This document shows, piece by piece, positions 42,146-50,474 of a stretch of 64,000 nucleotides of DNA. The notes below the pieces were generated by a model, which searched no databases, was not told the DNA's origin, and worked only from the letters and a program-made list of their open reading frames with translations. The DNA is taken from assembly GCF_015351075.1 (NCBI RefSeq), contig NZ_JADKRS010000005.1, positions 189,577 to 253,576 on the forward strand, written 5' to 3'. A program made the position numbers and the translations under genes. The DNA comes from Clavibacter sp. VKM Ac-2873 (GTDB taxonomy: Bacteria; Actinomycetota; Actinomycetes; Actinomycetales; Microbacteriaceae). Positions within the stretch are counted from its first letter, which is position 1, and every line of letters starts with the position of its first letter.

Positions 42146-43009
42146 TCAGGACCGGGTGAGCTCCTGCCACTGGCTGAGGTCCTGGATGTCGAACACCTGC
42201 TGGACGGAGGCGATGTCGCTCTCGAGCGAGAGGCTGGATCCCTCCCGGAGGATGGTCGCGAAGGTGCCCTCCATCGCCCGGACGGAGGATCGGAGCCCCT
42301 GGTTGGCGTAGATGACGGCGGAGGCGCCGGCCTCGCTGATCGCGTCGACCTGCCAGTCCGGGTACGTCGTCGGCACGATCACCACGGGCGCGGCCCCGCC
42401 CCACTGGCGGAGGAAGCTCTCGATCTCGCCGCGCTCCCGCGACTTCGAGTGGGCCAGCACCGCGTCGGCGCCCGCGGCGACGTAGGCGGCGCACCGCTCG
42501 AGCGCCTCGTCCACGCCGAGCCCCGCGATCATCGCCTCGGTGCGGGCGATGACGTAGAAGTCGTCGCTGTCCTGGGCGCTCTTGGCGGTGTCGATCTTGT
42601 CCGAGAACTCCTGCACGGTGAGCAGCGCGTGGTGCGCGTCGGCGAACGAGTTCATCTTCGGGTGGTGCTTGTCCTCGATCGCGACCGCGGTGATCCCGGC
42701 GCGCTCGTAGCGGTGCACCATGTGGGCGACGTTGAGGTTGTTCCCGTAGCCGGTGTCGCAGTCCGCGACGACGGGGATCCCGATGGCCGACTGGATGTTC
42801 TGGGCCGCCTCGAGGTACTCGGCCATGGACAGGAGGCTCGCGTCCGGCAGCGCGCGGGATGCGGAGACCTCGAAGCTCGACGACCAGACGGCGTCGAAGC
42901 CGGCGCCCTCGGCGAGCTTGCCGCCGAGGCCGTCGTGCACGCCCGCGATGCGGACGATGGGCTTCTCGGCCATGAGCCGACGGAAGCTGGGATGCGAGTT
43001 GCTCTTCAT
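42146..43009 (-). CDS. pepM: Phosphoenolpyruvate mutase (PEP phosphonomutase)
   Basis: 287-aa isocitrate-lyase-superfamily enzyme carrying the diagnostic PEP mutase motif EDK-x5-NS as EDKHHPKMNS (residues 112-121), rather than the KxCGH loop of lyases. Also present: metal site DCDTGYGN (83-90), N-terminal AGVHDGLGGKLAEGAGFDAV and later ARTEAMIAGLG. It converts PEP to phosphonopyruvate, forming the C-P bond, the committed step of nearly all phosphonate biosynthesis. The spacing from the upstream flavoprotein gene is 27 nt. This gene defines the surrounding operon as a phosphonate cluster. Confidence 0.96.
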   Translation of the reverse strand: MKSNSHPSFRRLMAEKPIVRIAGVHDGLGGKLAEGAGFDAVWSSSFEVSASRALPDASLLSMAEYLEAAQNIQSAIGIPVVADCDTGYGNNLNVAHMVHRYERAGITAVAIEDKHHPKMNSFADAHHALLTVQEFSDKIDTAKSAQDSDDFYVIARTEAMIAGLGVDEALERCAAYVAAGADAVLAHSKSRERGEIESFLRQWGGAAPVVIVPTTYPDWQVDAISEAGASAVIYANQGLRSSVRAMEGTFATILREGSSLSLESDIASVQQVFDIQDLSQWQELTRS

Positions 43010-43036
43010 GGGTGTCTCTCTTCTTCTCTCAGTGCT

Positions 43037-45193
43037 CTATGCGGACAGGAGTTCGTGCTCGAGATGCTCGATCCAGGTGAGGATGTCCTGCATCAGGTGG
43101 TGGTTCTGCTGGGGGCGCAGGGCCCCCAGCTGGAAGAACATGACGCCCTCGCTGGGCGGCCCGAGGAACGTCAGCCGACGGTCGGCCTCGCCCGAGGCGG
43201 TGAGCGGGTGGAAGTCCGGCGAGAGGTCGAGGCCTCCCGGGCGGTAGGGCGTCCCCTCGGGGGAGGGGTTCTCCCACATGCGGACGAGGCCGCGATCGAG
43301 GAGGGACGCGTAGAGCGGGGACACGTCGGCCTCCGCGTCGAACGGGTGGACGCGCGCGTCCACCAGGACGTCGGCGGGGAAGCGGGCCCCCGTGCGCGGA
43401 CCCACGACCGTGAAGCCGCCGTCGTCGCCGAGGATCCGCCCGCCCGGTCCCGTGCTCATGTCGATGATCCCGGCGTGGATGAGGGCGAGCATCTTCTCCA
43501 TCACCTCCAGCGCGGCGCCGTTCGCCAGGCGGTTGTGGTGGCGCATGACGGACTCGATGAAGTCGCGGTGCGACTCCGCCGTCAGGCCGCCGAAGTCGAC
43601 GGCGTGCCCGAGCACCGGGCGCAGATCCCGCCAGACGCCGTCGGCCGCGGCCTTCGAGGGGTTGAGCAGGTTGCCCTGGGCGGCCGCCAGGTGGTCCCGC
43701 TCCATGAAGTCGATCACCGCGGCCGTGTACGCGGCGGGATCGGTGGCCGACGCGTCGGGGACGGGCCGGATGGCCTCCTCCCACGAGAAGCGGTGCTCGA
43801 CCGGGTGGATGGGGTGCCGCCAGGGGCTGGGCGCGCCGGCCAGGTAGGCGGCCCGGTTCGCCGCGGCGTCGTCGCGGGGGTCCTCGGGGCTCCCGCCGAC
43901 GCCGTAGACGACCCGCAGGAACCGCTCGGCCGCCTCGTCCACGTCCCAGGGGACGCCGACGGGCGCGGCGGGATCCCGGTCGAGGTGCGCCTGGAGGTGC
44001 TCCGCGACGGACGCGGCGGCCTCGTCGACGGTGCGTCCGAGCGCCTCGGCCGTCTCCGGCCCCGGGGCCGCGAGGAACTGCCGGAACACCGGCTCCAGGA
44101 CGGCGCGGAGGTGCGCGGCGACGGAGGGGCCGAAGAGCGTCGCGTGATGGAGGTAGGCCATCTCGAGCGTCACCAGCGGGAACAGGTGCGCCTGGAAGTC
44201 GAGCTGCCGGACGGTGCCGGCCCCGACGCGCACGGGGATCCCGGCCGACTCGCGGAGGGCGTCGACGGCGTCCTCGGCGAGGAACCGGCCCCGGTGCTCG
44301 TAGCGCGGCAGGTCCACCTGCTTGGCGTTGAACGGCCGCGCGAACGTGAACAGCCCCGCCCCCGACACCATCGCGATGCGGGCGGGCTCGTCGCCGCTCG
44401 GCCGGTACCGGAGCGATCCGTCCTCCTGGCGGGTGAAGGCGCCGCCGCGCCCCTCGGAGAGGTACAGCGCCACGTCGATGGCCGTGAGCCCGGCGCCCGA
44501 GCAGGCGACGACGGCTCCCGGCGGGACGGCGTCGCGCGTGAGGGTGGCCTCCAGCGGGTAGGCGTAGCGCACGAACGTGCGGCCGGATGCGTCCGCGGCG
44601 TCGGCCCAGACGGCCTGCCGCGGGTACTTCTCGGGCTTGTTGACCGAGTGGCCGGTCACGAAGAGCACCTGGTCGGCGGCGATCCGGGCCCCGGAGGCGC
44701 AGTGCAGCTCCAGGCGCCGTCCGAGGTCGTCGATGTCGACCACCTCGTCCTCGTGCAGCTCCAGGTGCACGCCCGGGATGTCCCGGAGGTGCTGCACGTA
44801 CCGGTCGAACTGCGCGGCCAGGGCCATGCCGTGCATGAAGCGCTTCGGCCAGTCCTCCGCGCGCAGGTTGAATCGCTCGTCGCCCGTCCGCCGGTATTCC
44901 TGCTGGCACCATTCATGCAATGTCGGGCGTTCGGATTCACCGAGCAGATCGCCCGCGCCGACGACGGTCTCGTCGGCTGCGAAGGACACCTGGCCGACGA
45001 TGCGATTCAGGAAGCTCGTCTGCGGCTGCCGTGCGCTGTGCACGGCGCCGGCGCCGAATTCCCCGGTCTTCTCGAATACGTGGATCTCCAGATCCACCGC
45101 GCTCGCATCGGAGCGCAGGAGGCTCACCAGCCGCTCCAGGACATATGTGCTGCTCGGACCGCCGCCGACGATCGCGAGCACTCCGCGGTTCAT
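43037..45193 (-). CDS. Large FAD/NAD(P)-binding protein (NAD_binding_9 type)
   Basis: 718-aa flavoprotein. The N-terminal Rossmann loop is LAIVGGGPSSTYVLERLVSL, with ARQPQTSFLNRIVGQVSFAA and LHEWCQQEYRR following, and VVACSGAGLTAIDVALYL as a second nucleotide site near residue 235. It resembles the HcaD/FAD-NAD(P)-binding family found in some natural product and siderophore clusters. The C-terminal 250 residues (MRHHNRLANGAALEVMEKML, QLGALRPQQNHHLMQDILTW) are less familiar. It may hydroxylate or oxidise an amine on a phosphonate intermediate; no known function can be assigned. It overlaps the aminotransferase stop by ATGA. Confidence 0.8.
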   Translation of the reverse strand: MNRGVLAIVGGGPSSTYVLERLVSLLRSDASAVDLEIHVFEKTGEFGAGAVHSARQPQTSFLNRIVGQVSFAADETVVGAGDLLGESERPTLHEWCQQEYRRTGDERFNLRAEDWPKRFMHGMALAAQFDRYVQHLRDIPGVHLELHEDEVVDIDDLGRRLELHCASGARIAADQVLFVTGHSVNKPEKYPRQAVWADAADASGRTFVRYAYPLEATLTRDAVPPGAVVACSGAGLTAIDVALYLSEGRGGAFTRQEDGSLRYRPSGDEPARIAMVSGAGLFTFARPFNAKQVDLPRYEHRGRFLAEDAVDALRESAGIPVRVGAGTVRQLDFQAHLFPLVTLEMAYLHHATLFGPSVAAHLRAVLEPVFRQFLAAPGPETAEALGRTVDEAAASVAEHLQAHLDRDPAAPVGVPWDVDEAAERFLRVVYGVGGSPEDPRDDAAANRAAYLAGAPSPWRHPIHPVEHRFSWEEAIRPVPDASATDPAAYTAAVIDFMERDHLAAAQGNLLNPSKAAADGVWRDLRPVLGHAVDFGGLTAESHRDFIESVMRHHNRLANGAALEVMEKMLALIHAGIIDMSTGPGGRILGDDGGFTVVGPRTGARFPADVLVDARVHPFDAEADVSPLYASLLDRGLVRMWENPSPEGTPYRPGGLDLSPDFHPLTASGEADRRLTFLGPPSEGVMFFQLGALRPQQNHHLMQDILTWIEHLEHELLSA

Positions 45194-46308
45194 GCGTCCA
45201 CCGTGGCGCGCAGCTCGACGAGCGATTCATCGAAAGCTCCCAGGAATCCCGTGATGTCGGTTTCCCGCAGCTGCCCCATGGTCGAGAGCCGCACGTACTC
45301 GCCGACCTTCTGCGGCACCCCGTAGATGGTGTATCCGCGACGCTTGAGCGCGTCGTGCAGCTCCTCGTACGTGACGCCGTCGGGCAGGGCGACGTTCGTG
45401 ACGCTCCTGGCCCGGTCGCGGGGGTCGAGCGCGATCCCGAGACCGCGCTCCGTCATCCCGTCGCGGATGATCCCGGCGAGCGACTCGTAGCGCGCGCCGC
45501 GCGCCGCCACGCCCTCGTCGAGCGCCATCGCCAGCGCGACGTCCAGCGCGTAGAGCACCTGGACGGCCGGCGTGAACAGCGGAGCGTCGTCCTCCTGCGC
45601 CAGGTGGTGGCGGTGGAGGTCGAGGTAGAGGGTGCGGGGCGGGTGCCCGGCGATCGCGTCGAGCGCTGCCCGGCGGGCGACCACGAAGCTCACTCCCGGC
45701 AGGCCCTCGACGCACTTGTTCGCGGTGCCGACGCACCAGTCGACGTGGTCGTCGACCACGCTCAGGTCCTCGGCGCCCAGGCTCGAGATCGCGTCCACGA
45801 TCAGCGAACGGCCGAGGGAGTGGACGATCTCGCCCACCCCGTGCAGCGGGTTCATCATGCCGGTGCTGGTCTCGTGGTGGATCATCGCGACGTGCGTCAG
45901 GTCCTCGTCCGTGATGAGCGCGTCGCGGACCGCGTCGAGCTCGATGTGCTCGCCCCAGCCGAACTCGAGGTGCGTGGCGGGGATGCCGTGGGCGGCGAGC
46001 ACCTTGGCGATCCGCTCGCCGTAGTTGCCGTTGTCGAGCACGAGGACGCGCTTGCCGGGAGCGACGACGCTGCTGAGCGTGGCCTCCAGGGCGGCCGTCC
46101 CCGACCCCGTGACGACGACGCTCGTGAAGCGGGAGTCGCCTCCCGCGAGCCGGGTGGCGGATGCGCGGACGTTGCGCAGGAGGTCGGCGACCTCGACCTC
46201 GCGGTGGCAGGCGTCCGGGTAGGTCATGGCCTCGCGGACGGCCGGATGCACGTTCACGGGGCCGGGATTGAGCAGGATGGATCTGCTCGGCGGGGATACG
46301 GCGGGCAT
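45190..46308 (-). CDS. PhnW-like class V aminotransferase
   Basis: 372-aa PLP enzyme close to 2-aminoethylphosphonate:pyruvate aminotransferase. It opens ILLNPGPVNVHPAVREAM, then SGTAALEATLSSVV, HHETSTGMMNPLHGVGEI, IVDAISSLGAEDL and the PLP-Lys segment GTANKCVEGLPGVSFV near residue 193. PhnW acts on a C2 phosphonoaldehyde. With no phosphonopyruvate decarboxylase here, the substrate is more likely phosphonolactaldehyde, a keto-phosphonate derived from dihydroxypropylphosphonate, or phosphonopyruvate itself. First gene of the operon, with GGAGGA before the ATG and a promoter about 190 nt upstream. Confidence 0.88.
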   Translation of the reverse strand: MPAVSPPSRSILLNPGPVNVHPAVREAMTYPDACHREVEVADLLRNVRASATRLAGGDSRFTSVVVTGSGTAALEATLSSVVAPGKRVLVLDNGNYGERIAKVLAAHGIPATHLEFGWGEHIELDAVRDALITDEDLTHVAMIHHETSTGMMNPLHGVGEIVHSLGRSLIVDAISSLGAEDLSVVDDHVDWCVGTANKCVEGLPGVSFVVARRAALDAIAGHPPRTLYLDLHRHHLAQEDDAPLFTPAVQVLYALDVALAMALDEGVAARGARYESLAGIIRDGMTERGLGIALDPRDRARSVTNVALPDGVTYEELHDALKRRGYTIYGVPQKVGEYVRLSTMGQLRETDITGFLGAFDESLVELRATVDA

Positions 46309-46501
46309 GGCATTCCTCCATGTGTCGTGCGGTGTTCGAGAGAATGCGGCGGAATCGCTGCCGCGACGGGGCCGGATGCGATATCCGGGCGTGGAGGCGG
46401 ACGACCGGGGTCGTCCTCGCGCGCTGACGTGCGCGAAATGGTGACGGACGACGAGGAGCGAATTCCGCTTTTCGTGGAGGGCGTCACCGGGGACTCGTTA
46501 A

Positions 46502-46530
46502 GGAATATGCCTCCTCCTGGACCAAGTCAA
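46502..46530 (-). promoter_or_regulatory. Promoter of the phosphonate operon
   Basis: On the minus strand: -35 TTGACT (46525-46530), a 17-nt spacer and -10 TATTCC (46502-46507). Transcription would start near 46495, leaving a leader of about 185 nt before the first gene (46308). The 507-nt gap 46309-46815, between this operon and prpC, is clearly AT-richer than the surroundings. I see no tRNA, repeat or insertion-sequence end in it, and no obvious palindromic operator; the long leader may carry regulation. Confidence 0.65.
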
Positions 46531-46815
46531 GACGCCTTCCCCCCGTTGCCACATGCGCGATGGTGTGCTACCGCTCCTCGCGCGCATTGGCGGACGCTCG
46601 GGATCCCGGTATTTCTTTCATCTGGAAATCACGGCCCATCGCCATTTCGGATGCAATGGAAATCAGGGTGCCGTCGCACGTCGTCGGCGGGTCCCCGCAC
46701 GGTGCCCTGGCGCCCGCCCCTGGCCGGGCGCGCGCCGTCCCGATACGCTGACGGCGCACCCTCCGTGGGTTCCCGAGCAGCTCGGGAGCGGGGCGGCATG
46801 ACGCGAAGGAGCACC

Positions 46816-47949
46816 ATGACCGACATCCGCAAGGGCCTCGCCGGGGTCGTCGTCGACACGACCCGCATCAGCAAGGTCGAGCCGGCCACCAACTCCCTCC
46901 TCTACCGCGGGTACCCCGTGCAGGAGCTCGCGCGCTCCTGCTCCTTCGAGCAGGTGGCGTACCTCCTCTGGCACGGCGAGCTGCCCACCGACGAGGAGCT
47001 CGCGCACTTCGAGAACCAGGAGCGCTCGGAGCGGCGACCGACGGACGCGGTGCTGCGGATCGTCGACGCCCTCCCCGTCGACGCCCACCCCATGGACGTC
47101 CTGCGCACGGCCGTCAGCGCGATCGGCGCCGCGGATCCGACGCCCGACGACCACTCGCCCGAGGCCGACCTCGAGCGGTCCGTCCGGCTGCTCGCGCAGA
47201 TCCCCGTGCTCATCGCCTACGACCAGCGCCGCCGCCAGGGCCTCGCCCCGGTCGAGCCGCGCGACGACCTCGGCCTCGCCGAGAACCTGCTGCTCATGGT
47301 CCACGGCGACCGGCCCACGGAGGCCGACGCGAAGGCCATGGAGGTGTCGCTGATCCTCTACGCCGAGCACTCCTTCAACGCCTCCACGTTCACGGCCCGC
47401 GTCATCACCTCGACCCTCGCCGACCTGCACTCGGCGGTCACGGGCGCGATCGGCGCGCTCAAGGGCCCGCTTCACGGCGGCGCGAACGAGGCCGTGCTCG
47501 AGACGCTCGACGAGATCGGCGACGCGTCGCGGGTCGATGCCTGGCTCGACGAGGCGCTCGCCGCCAAGCGCAAGGTGATGGGCTTCGGCCACCGCGTCTA
47601 CCGCGCGGGCGACTCCCGCGTGCCCACCATGAAGGCGGCGCTCGACGACCTCGTCGCCGTGCGGGTCGCGGCGGGCGGCGCGGCGGGGGAGTCCGCTCGA
47701 CGCACCATGGACCTGTACGACGCGCTCGAGCGCGGCATGGCGGACCGCACCGGGATCCTCCCGAACCTGGACTACCCGTCCGGCCCCGCCTACGCGCTCC
47801 TCGGCTTCGAGACCCGCGCCTTCACGCCGCTGTTCGTCGCCGCGCGCGTGGTCGGCTGGACCGCGCACATCGTCGAGCAGCGGGCGTCGAACTCGCTCAT
47901 CCGGCCGCTCTCCGAGTACGACGGGCCGGCGGAGCGCCACCTGTCCTGA
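46816..47949 (+). CDS. prpC: 2-Methylcitrate synthase / citrate synthase
   Basis: 377-aa citrate-synthase-family enzyme that condenses propionyl-CoA (or acetyl-CoA) with oxaloacetate. The N-terminus (IRKGLAGVVVDTTRISKVEP, SLLYRGYPVQELA) is that of the short PrpC type, not the long GltA type. Catalytic His in LKGPLHGGANEA and FGHRVYRAGDSR, plus the Arg/Asp region near the C-terminus (ASNSLIRPLSEYDGP). An AAGGAGC site precedes the ATG. Its expected partners prpD and prpB lie 24 kb upstream, on the other side of the phosphonate operon. Confidence 0.9.
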   Translation: MTDIRKGLAGVVVDTTRISKVEPATNSLLYRGYPVQELARSCSFEQVAYLLWHGELPTDEELAHFENQERSERRPTDAVLRIVDALPVDAHPMDVLRTAVSAIGAADPTPDDHSPEADLERSVRLLAQIPVLIAYDQRRRQGLAPVEPRDDLGLAENLLLMVHGDRPTEADAKAMEVSLILYAEHSFNASTFTARVITSTLADLHSAVTGAIGALKGPLHGGANEAVLETLDEIGDASRVDAWLDEALAAKRKVMGFGHRVYRAGDSRVPTMKAALDDLVAVRVAAGGAAGESARRTMDLYDALERGMADRTGILPNLDYPSGPAYALLGFETRAFTPLFVAARVVGWTAHIVEQRASNSLIRPLSEYDGPAERHLS

Positions 47950-48008
47950 CCGCCGCGCGCCCCGGCGATGGCCCCGGTCACACGGCCGGGAGCGCTCCCG
48001 CCGATCGT

Positions 48009-48014
48009 TAGGAT
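48009..48014 (+). promoter_or_regulatory. -10 box of leaderless metG transcript
   Basis: TAGGAT at 48009-48014 ends 7 nt before the metG ATG, and no ribosome site can fit between. This is the same arrangement as for tatD (TAGAGT, 50462-50467) and ispE (TAGGTT, 52349-52354), which supports start 48022 over the longer open frame. Confidence 0.6.
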
Positions 48015-48021
48015 GGAGCCC

Positions 48022-49599
48022 ATGTCCCGCGGCGAGCCCTTCTACATCACCACGCCGATCTTCTACGTGAACGACGTCCCGCACATCGGGCACGCGTACA
48101 CGGAGGTCGCCGCCGACGTGCTCGCCCGCTGGCACCGCCAGCGCGGCGACGACACCTGGTTCCTCACGGGGACCGACGAGCACGGGCAGAAGATCCTCCG
48201 CACCGCCACGGCGCACGACACGACCCCGCAGGCCTGGGCCGACCGCCTCGTCACCGAGAGCTGGCAGCCGCTGCTCGAGGCCGTCGACATCTCCAACGAC
48301 GACTTCATCCGCACCACGGACGCCCGCCACGAGGAGAGCGTGAAGATCTTCCTGCAGCGCCTCCACGACGCCGGGTTCATCTACACGGGCGAGTACAAGG
48401 GCTACTACTGCGTCGGCTGCGAGGAGTACAAGCAGCCCTCCGACCTCCTCGAGGGCACGGGTCCGTTCGAGGGCCAGCTGGTCTGCGCCATCCACTCGAA
48501 GCCCGTCGAGCTGCTGGAGGAGAAGAACTACTTCTTCCGCATGAGCGACTTCGGCGAGCGGCTCCTCGCGTTCTACGAGGAGCGTCCCGACTTCATCCAG
48601 CCCGAGAGCGCGCGCAACGAGATCCTGTCGTTCGTGCGCCGCGGCCTCGAGGACCTGTCGATCTCGCGCTCCAGCTTCGACTGGGGCATCCCGATCCCGT
48701 GGGACGAGAGCCACGTCGTCTACGTGTGGTTCGAGGCGCTCATGAACTACGTCACGGCCATCGGCTACGGCGTCGACGACGAGCGGTTCGCGAGCCGCTG
48801 GCCCGCCACGCACCTCGTGGGCAAGGACATCCTCCGCTTCCACGCGGTCATCTGGCCGGCGATGCTCATGGCGCTCGGCGAGGAGCCGCCGCGTCGCGTC
48901 TTCGGCCACGGCTGGCTGCTCGTCGGCGGCGAGAAGATGTCGAAGTCGAAGCTCACGGGCATCGTGCCGCAGACCATCACCGACACCTTCGGCATCGACG
49001 CGTTCCGCTACCACTTCATGCGCTCCATCGCGTTCGGACAGGACGGATCCTTCAGCTGGGAGGACCTGAGCGCCCGCTACCAGGCCGAGCTCGCGAACGG
49101 CTTCGGCAACCTGTCCTCACGCGTGATCGCCATGGTCGGCCGGTACTTCGACGGCCGCATCCCCGAGGCGCACGAGCTCACCGAGGCCGACGAGCGCGTG
49201 CTCTCCGTCGCGCGCTCCGCGGCGGCGGATGCCGACGAGGCCATCGACCGGCTCGCGATCCACGAGGCGCTCGCGGCCGTGTGGACCCTGGTCGACGAGC
49301 TCAACGGCTACATCACGAGCCAGGAGCCGTGGGCCCTCGCGAAGAAGGACGAGGACCGCGCGCGCCTCGAGACCGTGCTGCACACCGCGGTCCGCGGCCT
49401 CGGCACGCTCGCCGTGCTGCTCGCGCCCGTGCTGCCCGGCGCCACCGCCAAGCTCTGGACCGCGCTCGGCGGCACCGGCACGGTCGGCCAGCAGCGCATC
49501 GACCTCGCCGACGAGTGGACGGGATCCGGCACCGTCACGCCGCTCGAGGCCCCGCTGTTCCCGCGCATCGAGCAGGAGCCGGCCGCCGCCACCGCGTGA
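48022..49599 (+). CDS. metG: Methionyl-tRNA synthetase
   Basis: 525-aa class I synthetase that charges tRNA-Met. HIGH motif as HIGH in VPHIGHAYTEVAADVLARWH, zinc-region Cys residues in YYCVGCEEYKQPSDLLEG, KMSKS loop in GGEKMSKSKLTG near residue 308. A helical anticodon-binding domain follows. There is no C-terminal EMAP/tRNA-binding domain, consistent with the short actinobacterial form. The conserved start FYITTPIFYVNDVP begins 6 residues after the Met, and a -10 box 7 nt upstream supports a leaderless start. Confidence 0.97.
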   Translation: MSRGEPFYITTPIFYVNDVPHIGHAYTEVAADVLARWHRQRGDDTWFLTGTDEHGQKILRTATAHDTTPQAWADRLVTESWQPLLEAVDISNDDFIRTTDARHEESVKIFLQRLHDAGFIYTGEYKGYYCVGCEEYKQPSDLLEGTGPFEGQLVCAIHSKPVELLEEKNYFFRMSDFGERLLAFYEERPDFIQPESARNEILSFVRRGLEDLSISRSSFDWGIPIPWDESHVVYVWFEALMNYVTAIGYGVDDERFASRWPATHLVGKDILRFHAVIWPAMLMALGEEPPRRVFGHGWLLVGGEKMSKSKLTGIVPQTITDTFGIDAFRYHFMRSIAFGQDGSFSWEDLSARYQAELANGFGNLSSRVIAMVGRYFDGRIPEAHELTEADERVLSVARSAAADADEAIDRLAIHEALAAVWTLVDELNGYITSQEPWALAKKDEDRARLETVLHTAVRGLGTLAVLLAPVLPGATAKLWTALGGTGTVGQQRIDLADEWTGSGTVTPLEAPLFPRIEQEPAAATA

Positions 49600-49678
49600 C
49601 CCGTCGCTCGATCCCGACTCCCCGCGGTCGGCATCCGCGCGAGGGGTCGGGGTCGCCTGAGGCGGTGCCTCCTCGAGA

Positions 49679-49717
49679 CGGGTGAGCGGGGCCGTCCGTC
49701 CGGCACCCGCTCACCCG
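49679..49717. terminator. Strong hairpin between metG and a convergent gene
   Basis: Perfect 12-bp inverted repeat CGGGTGAGCGGG (49679-49690) and CCCGCTCACCCG (49706-49717), with a 15-nt loop, 24 nt before the stop of the convergent secreted-protein gene. A second, imperfect stem (about 49613-49651, CCGACTCCCCGCG against CGAGGGGTCGG) follows the metG stop. Together they look like terminators for the two converging units. Confidence 0.75.
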
Positions 49718-49740
49718 CTCAGGTCCGCTCTACGCGGGGA

Positions 49741-50202
49741 TCAGTTGATCCGGAACGTCTGCCACTGCGTGTTGTGGTTCCGGACAGCGGGCGGGAGGTC
49801 GTAGCAGGCGCCCGTCGATGCGGCCGTCCACGTGGGCGTGTCGCCTCCGTCCGTGTAGATGTACACGCGGGCGTTGCTGACGTAGATGGATGCCGCATCC
49901 TCGCGGATCGGCTGTCCGAGACCGACGGTGCCCCACTGGCTGCTGGTGAAGGTGTCGGTGACCCACCCCTCCTTCGCGTTGAACCCCGTGTACACGCGGG
50001 ACGCCGTCCCGCCGCCTCCGCAGCCGGGCCCGTAGAAGATCTCGAACGCCGGAGTGGCCGCCTGCGCCGGCGCCGCTCCGGCCAGCGTCACGAGCGCGAT
50101 GCCCGCCGTGGCGGAGATGGCCGCGACGACGCGTCTGCGCGTCGTGTTCCGCTTGCCCGCTCGCCGTGTTGCCGTGTCGATCGTGTTCGTCGATCCGTCC
50201 AT
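49741..50202 (-). CDS. Small secreted protein, beta/gamma-crystallin-like
   Basis: 153-aa exported protein. A basic N-region and hydrophobic core (VVAAISATAGIALVTLAGAA) end at a likely AQA cleavage site near residue 50. The mature part of about 105 aa starts ATPAFEIFYGPGCGGGG and has two Cys residues and repeated aromatic beta segments (ASIYVSNARVYIYTDGGDTP). The pattern recalls small secreted inhibitor or crystallin-fold proteins, but I cannot assign a family. ATG 50202 follows an AGGATGG site. A secreted effector or wall protein is possible. Confidence 0.75.
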   Translation of the reverse strand: MDGSTNTIDTATRRAGKRNTTRRRVVAAISATAGIALVTLAGAAPAQAATPAFEIFYGPGCGGGGTASRVYTGFNAKEGWVTDTFTSSQWGTVGLGQPIREDAASIYVSNARVYIYTDGGDTPTWTAASTGACYDLPPAVRNHNTQWQTFRIN

Positions 50203-50474
50203 TTGTCGCCATCCTGTCGTGCGTACGTGCTGATGGGAAACGGGCATGGGTGCCCCGTTGCACGGCGGCATCCGACCGCCTGTAGCGCGGGACGCTAGCA
50301 CCGGGGATGACCCCCGGACGGGTTCGTGCGGAGGCCTCCAGATCGTCGATCCGCGTGGTATACGCCGCGCGGGCCGGGCCATCGTGCACCGCTCCGGATC
50401 GGCGGTCGGTGAGTGCGCCGAGCTCCATCCGGCCTGCCCCGGGCGACGCGGACGCGCTCGGTAGAGTGAGCGCG

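Noticed and set aside
34028-46815. Mobile element or integrase boundaries around the phosphonate operon
   Set aside because: No transposase, integrase, tRNA or direct repeats could be found at either edge, so transfer is only suggested by gene order.
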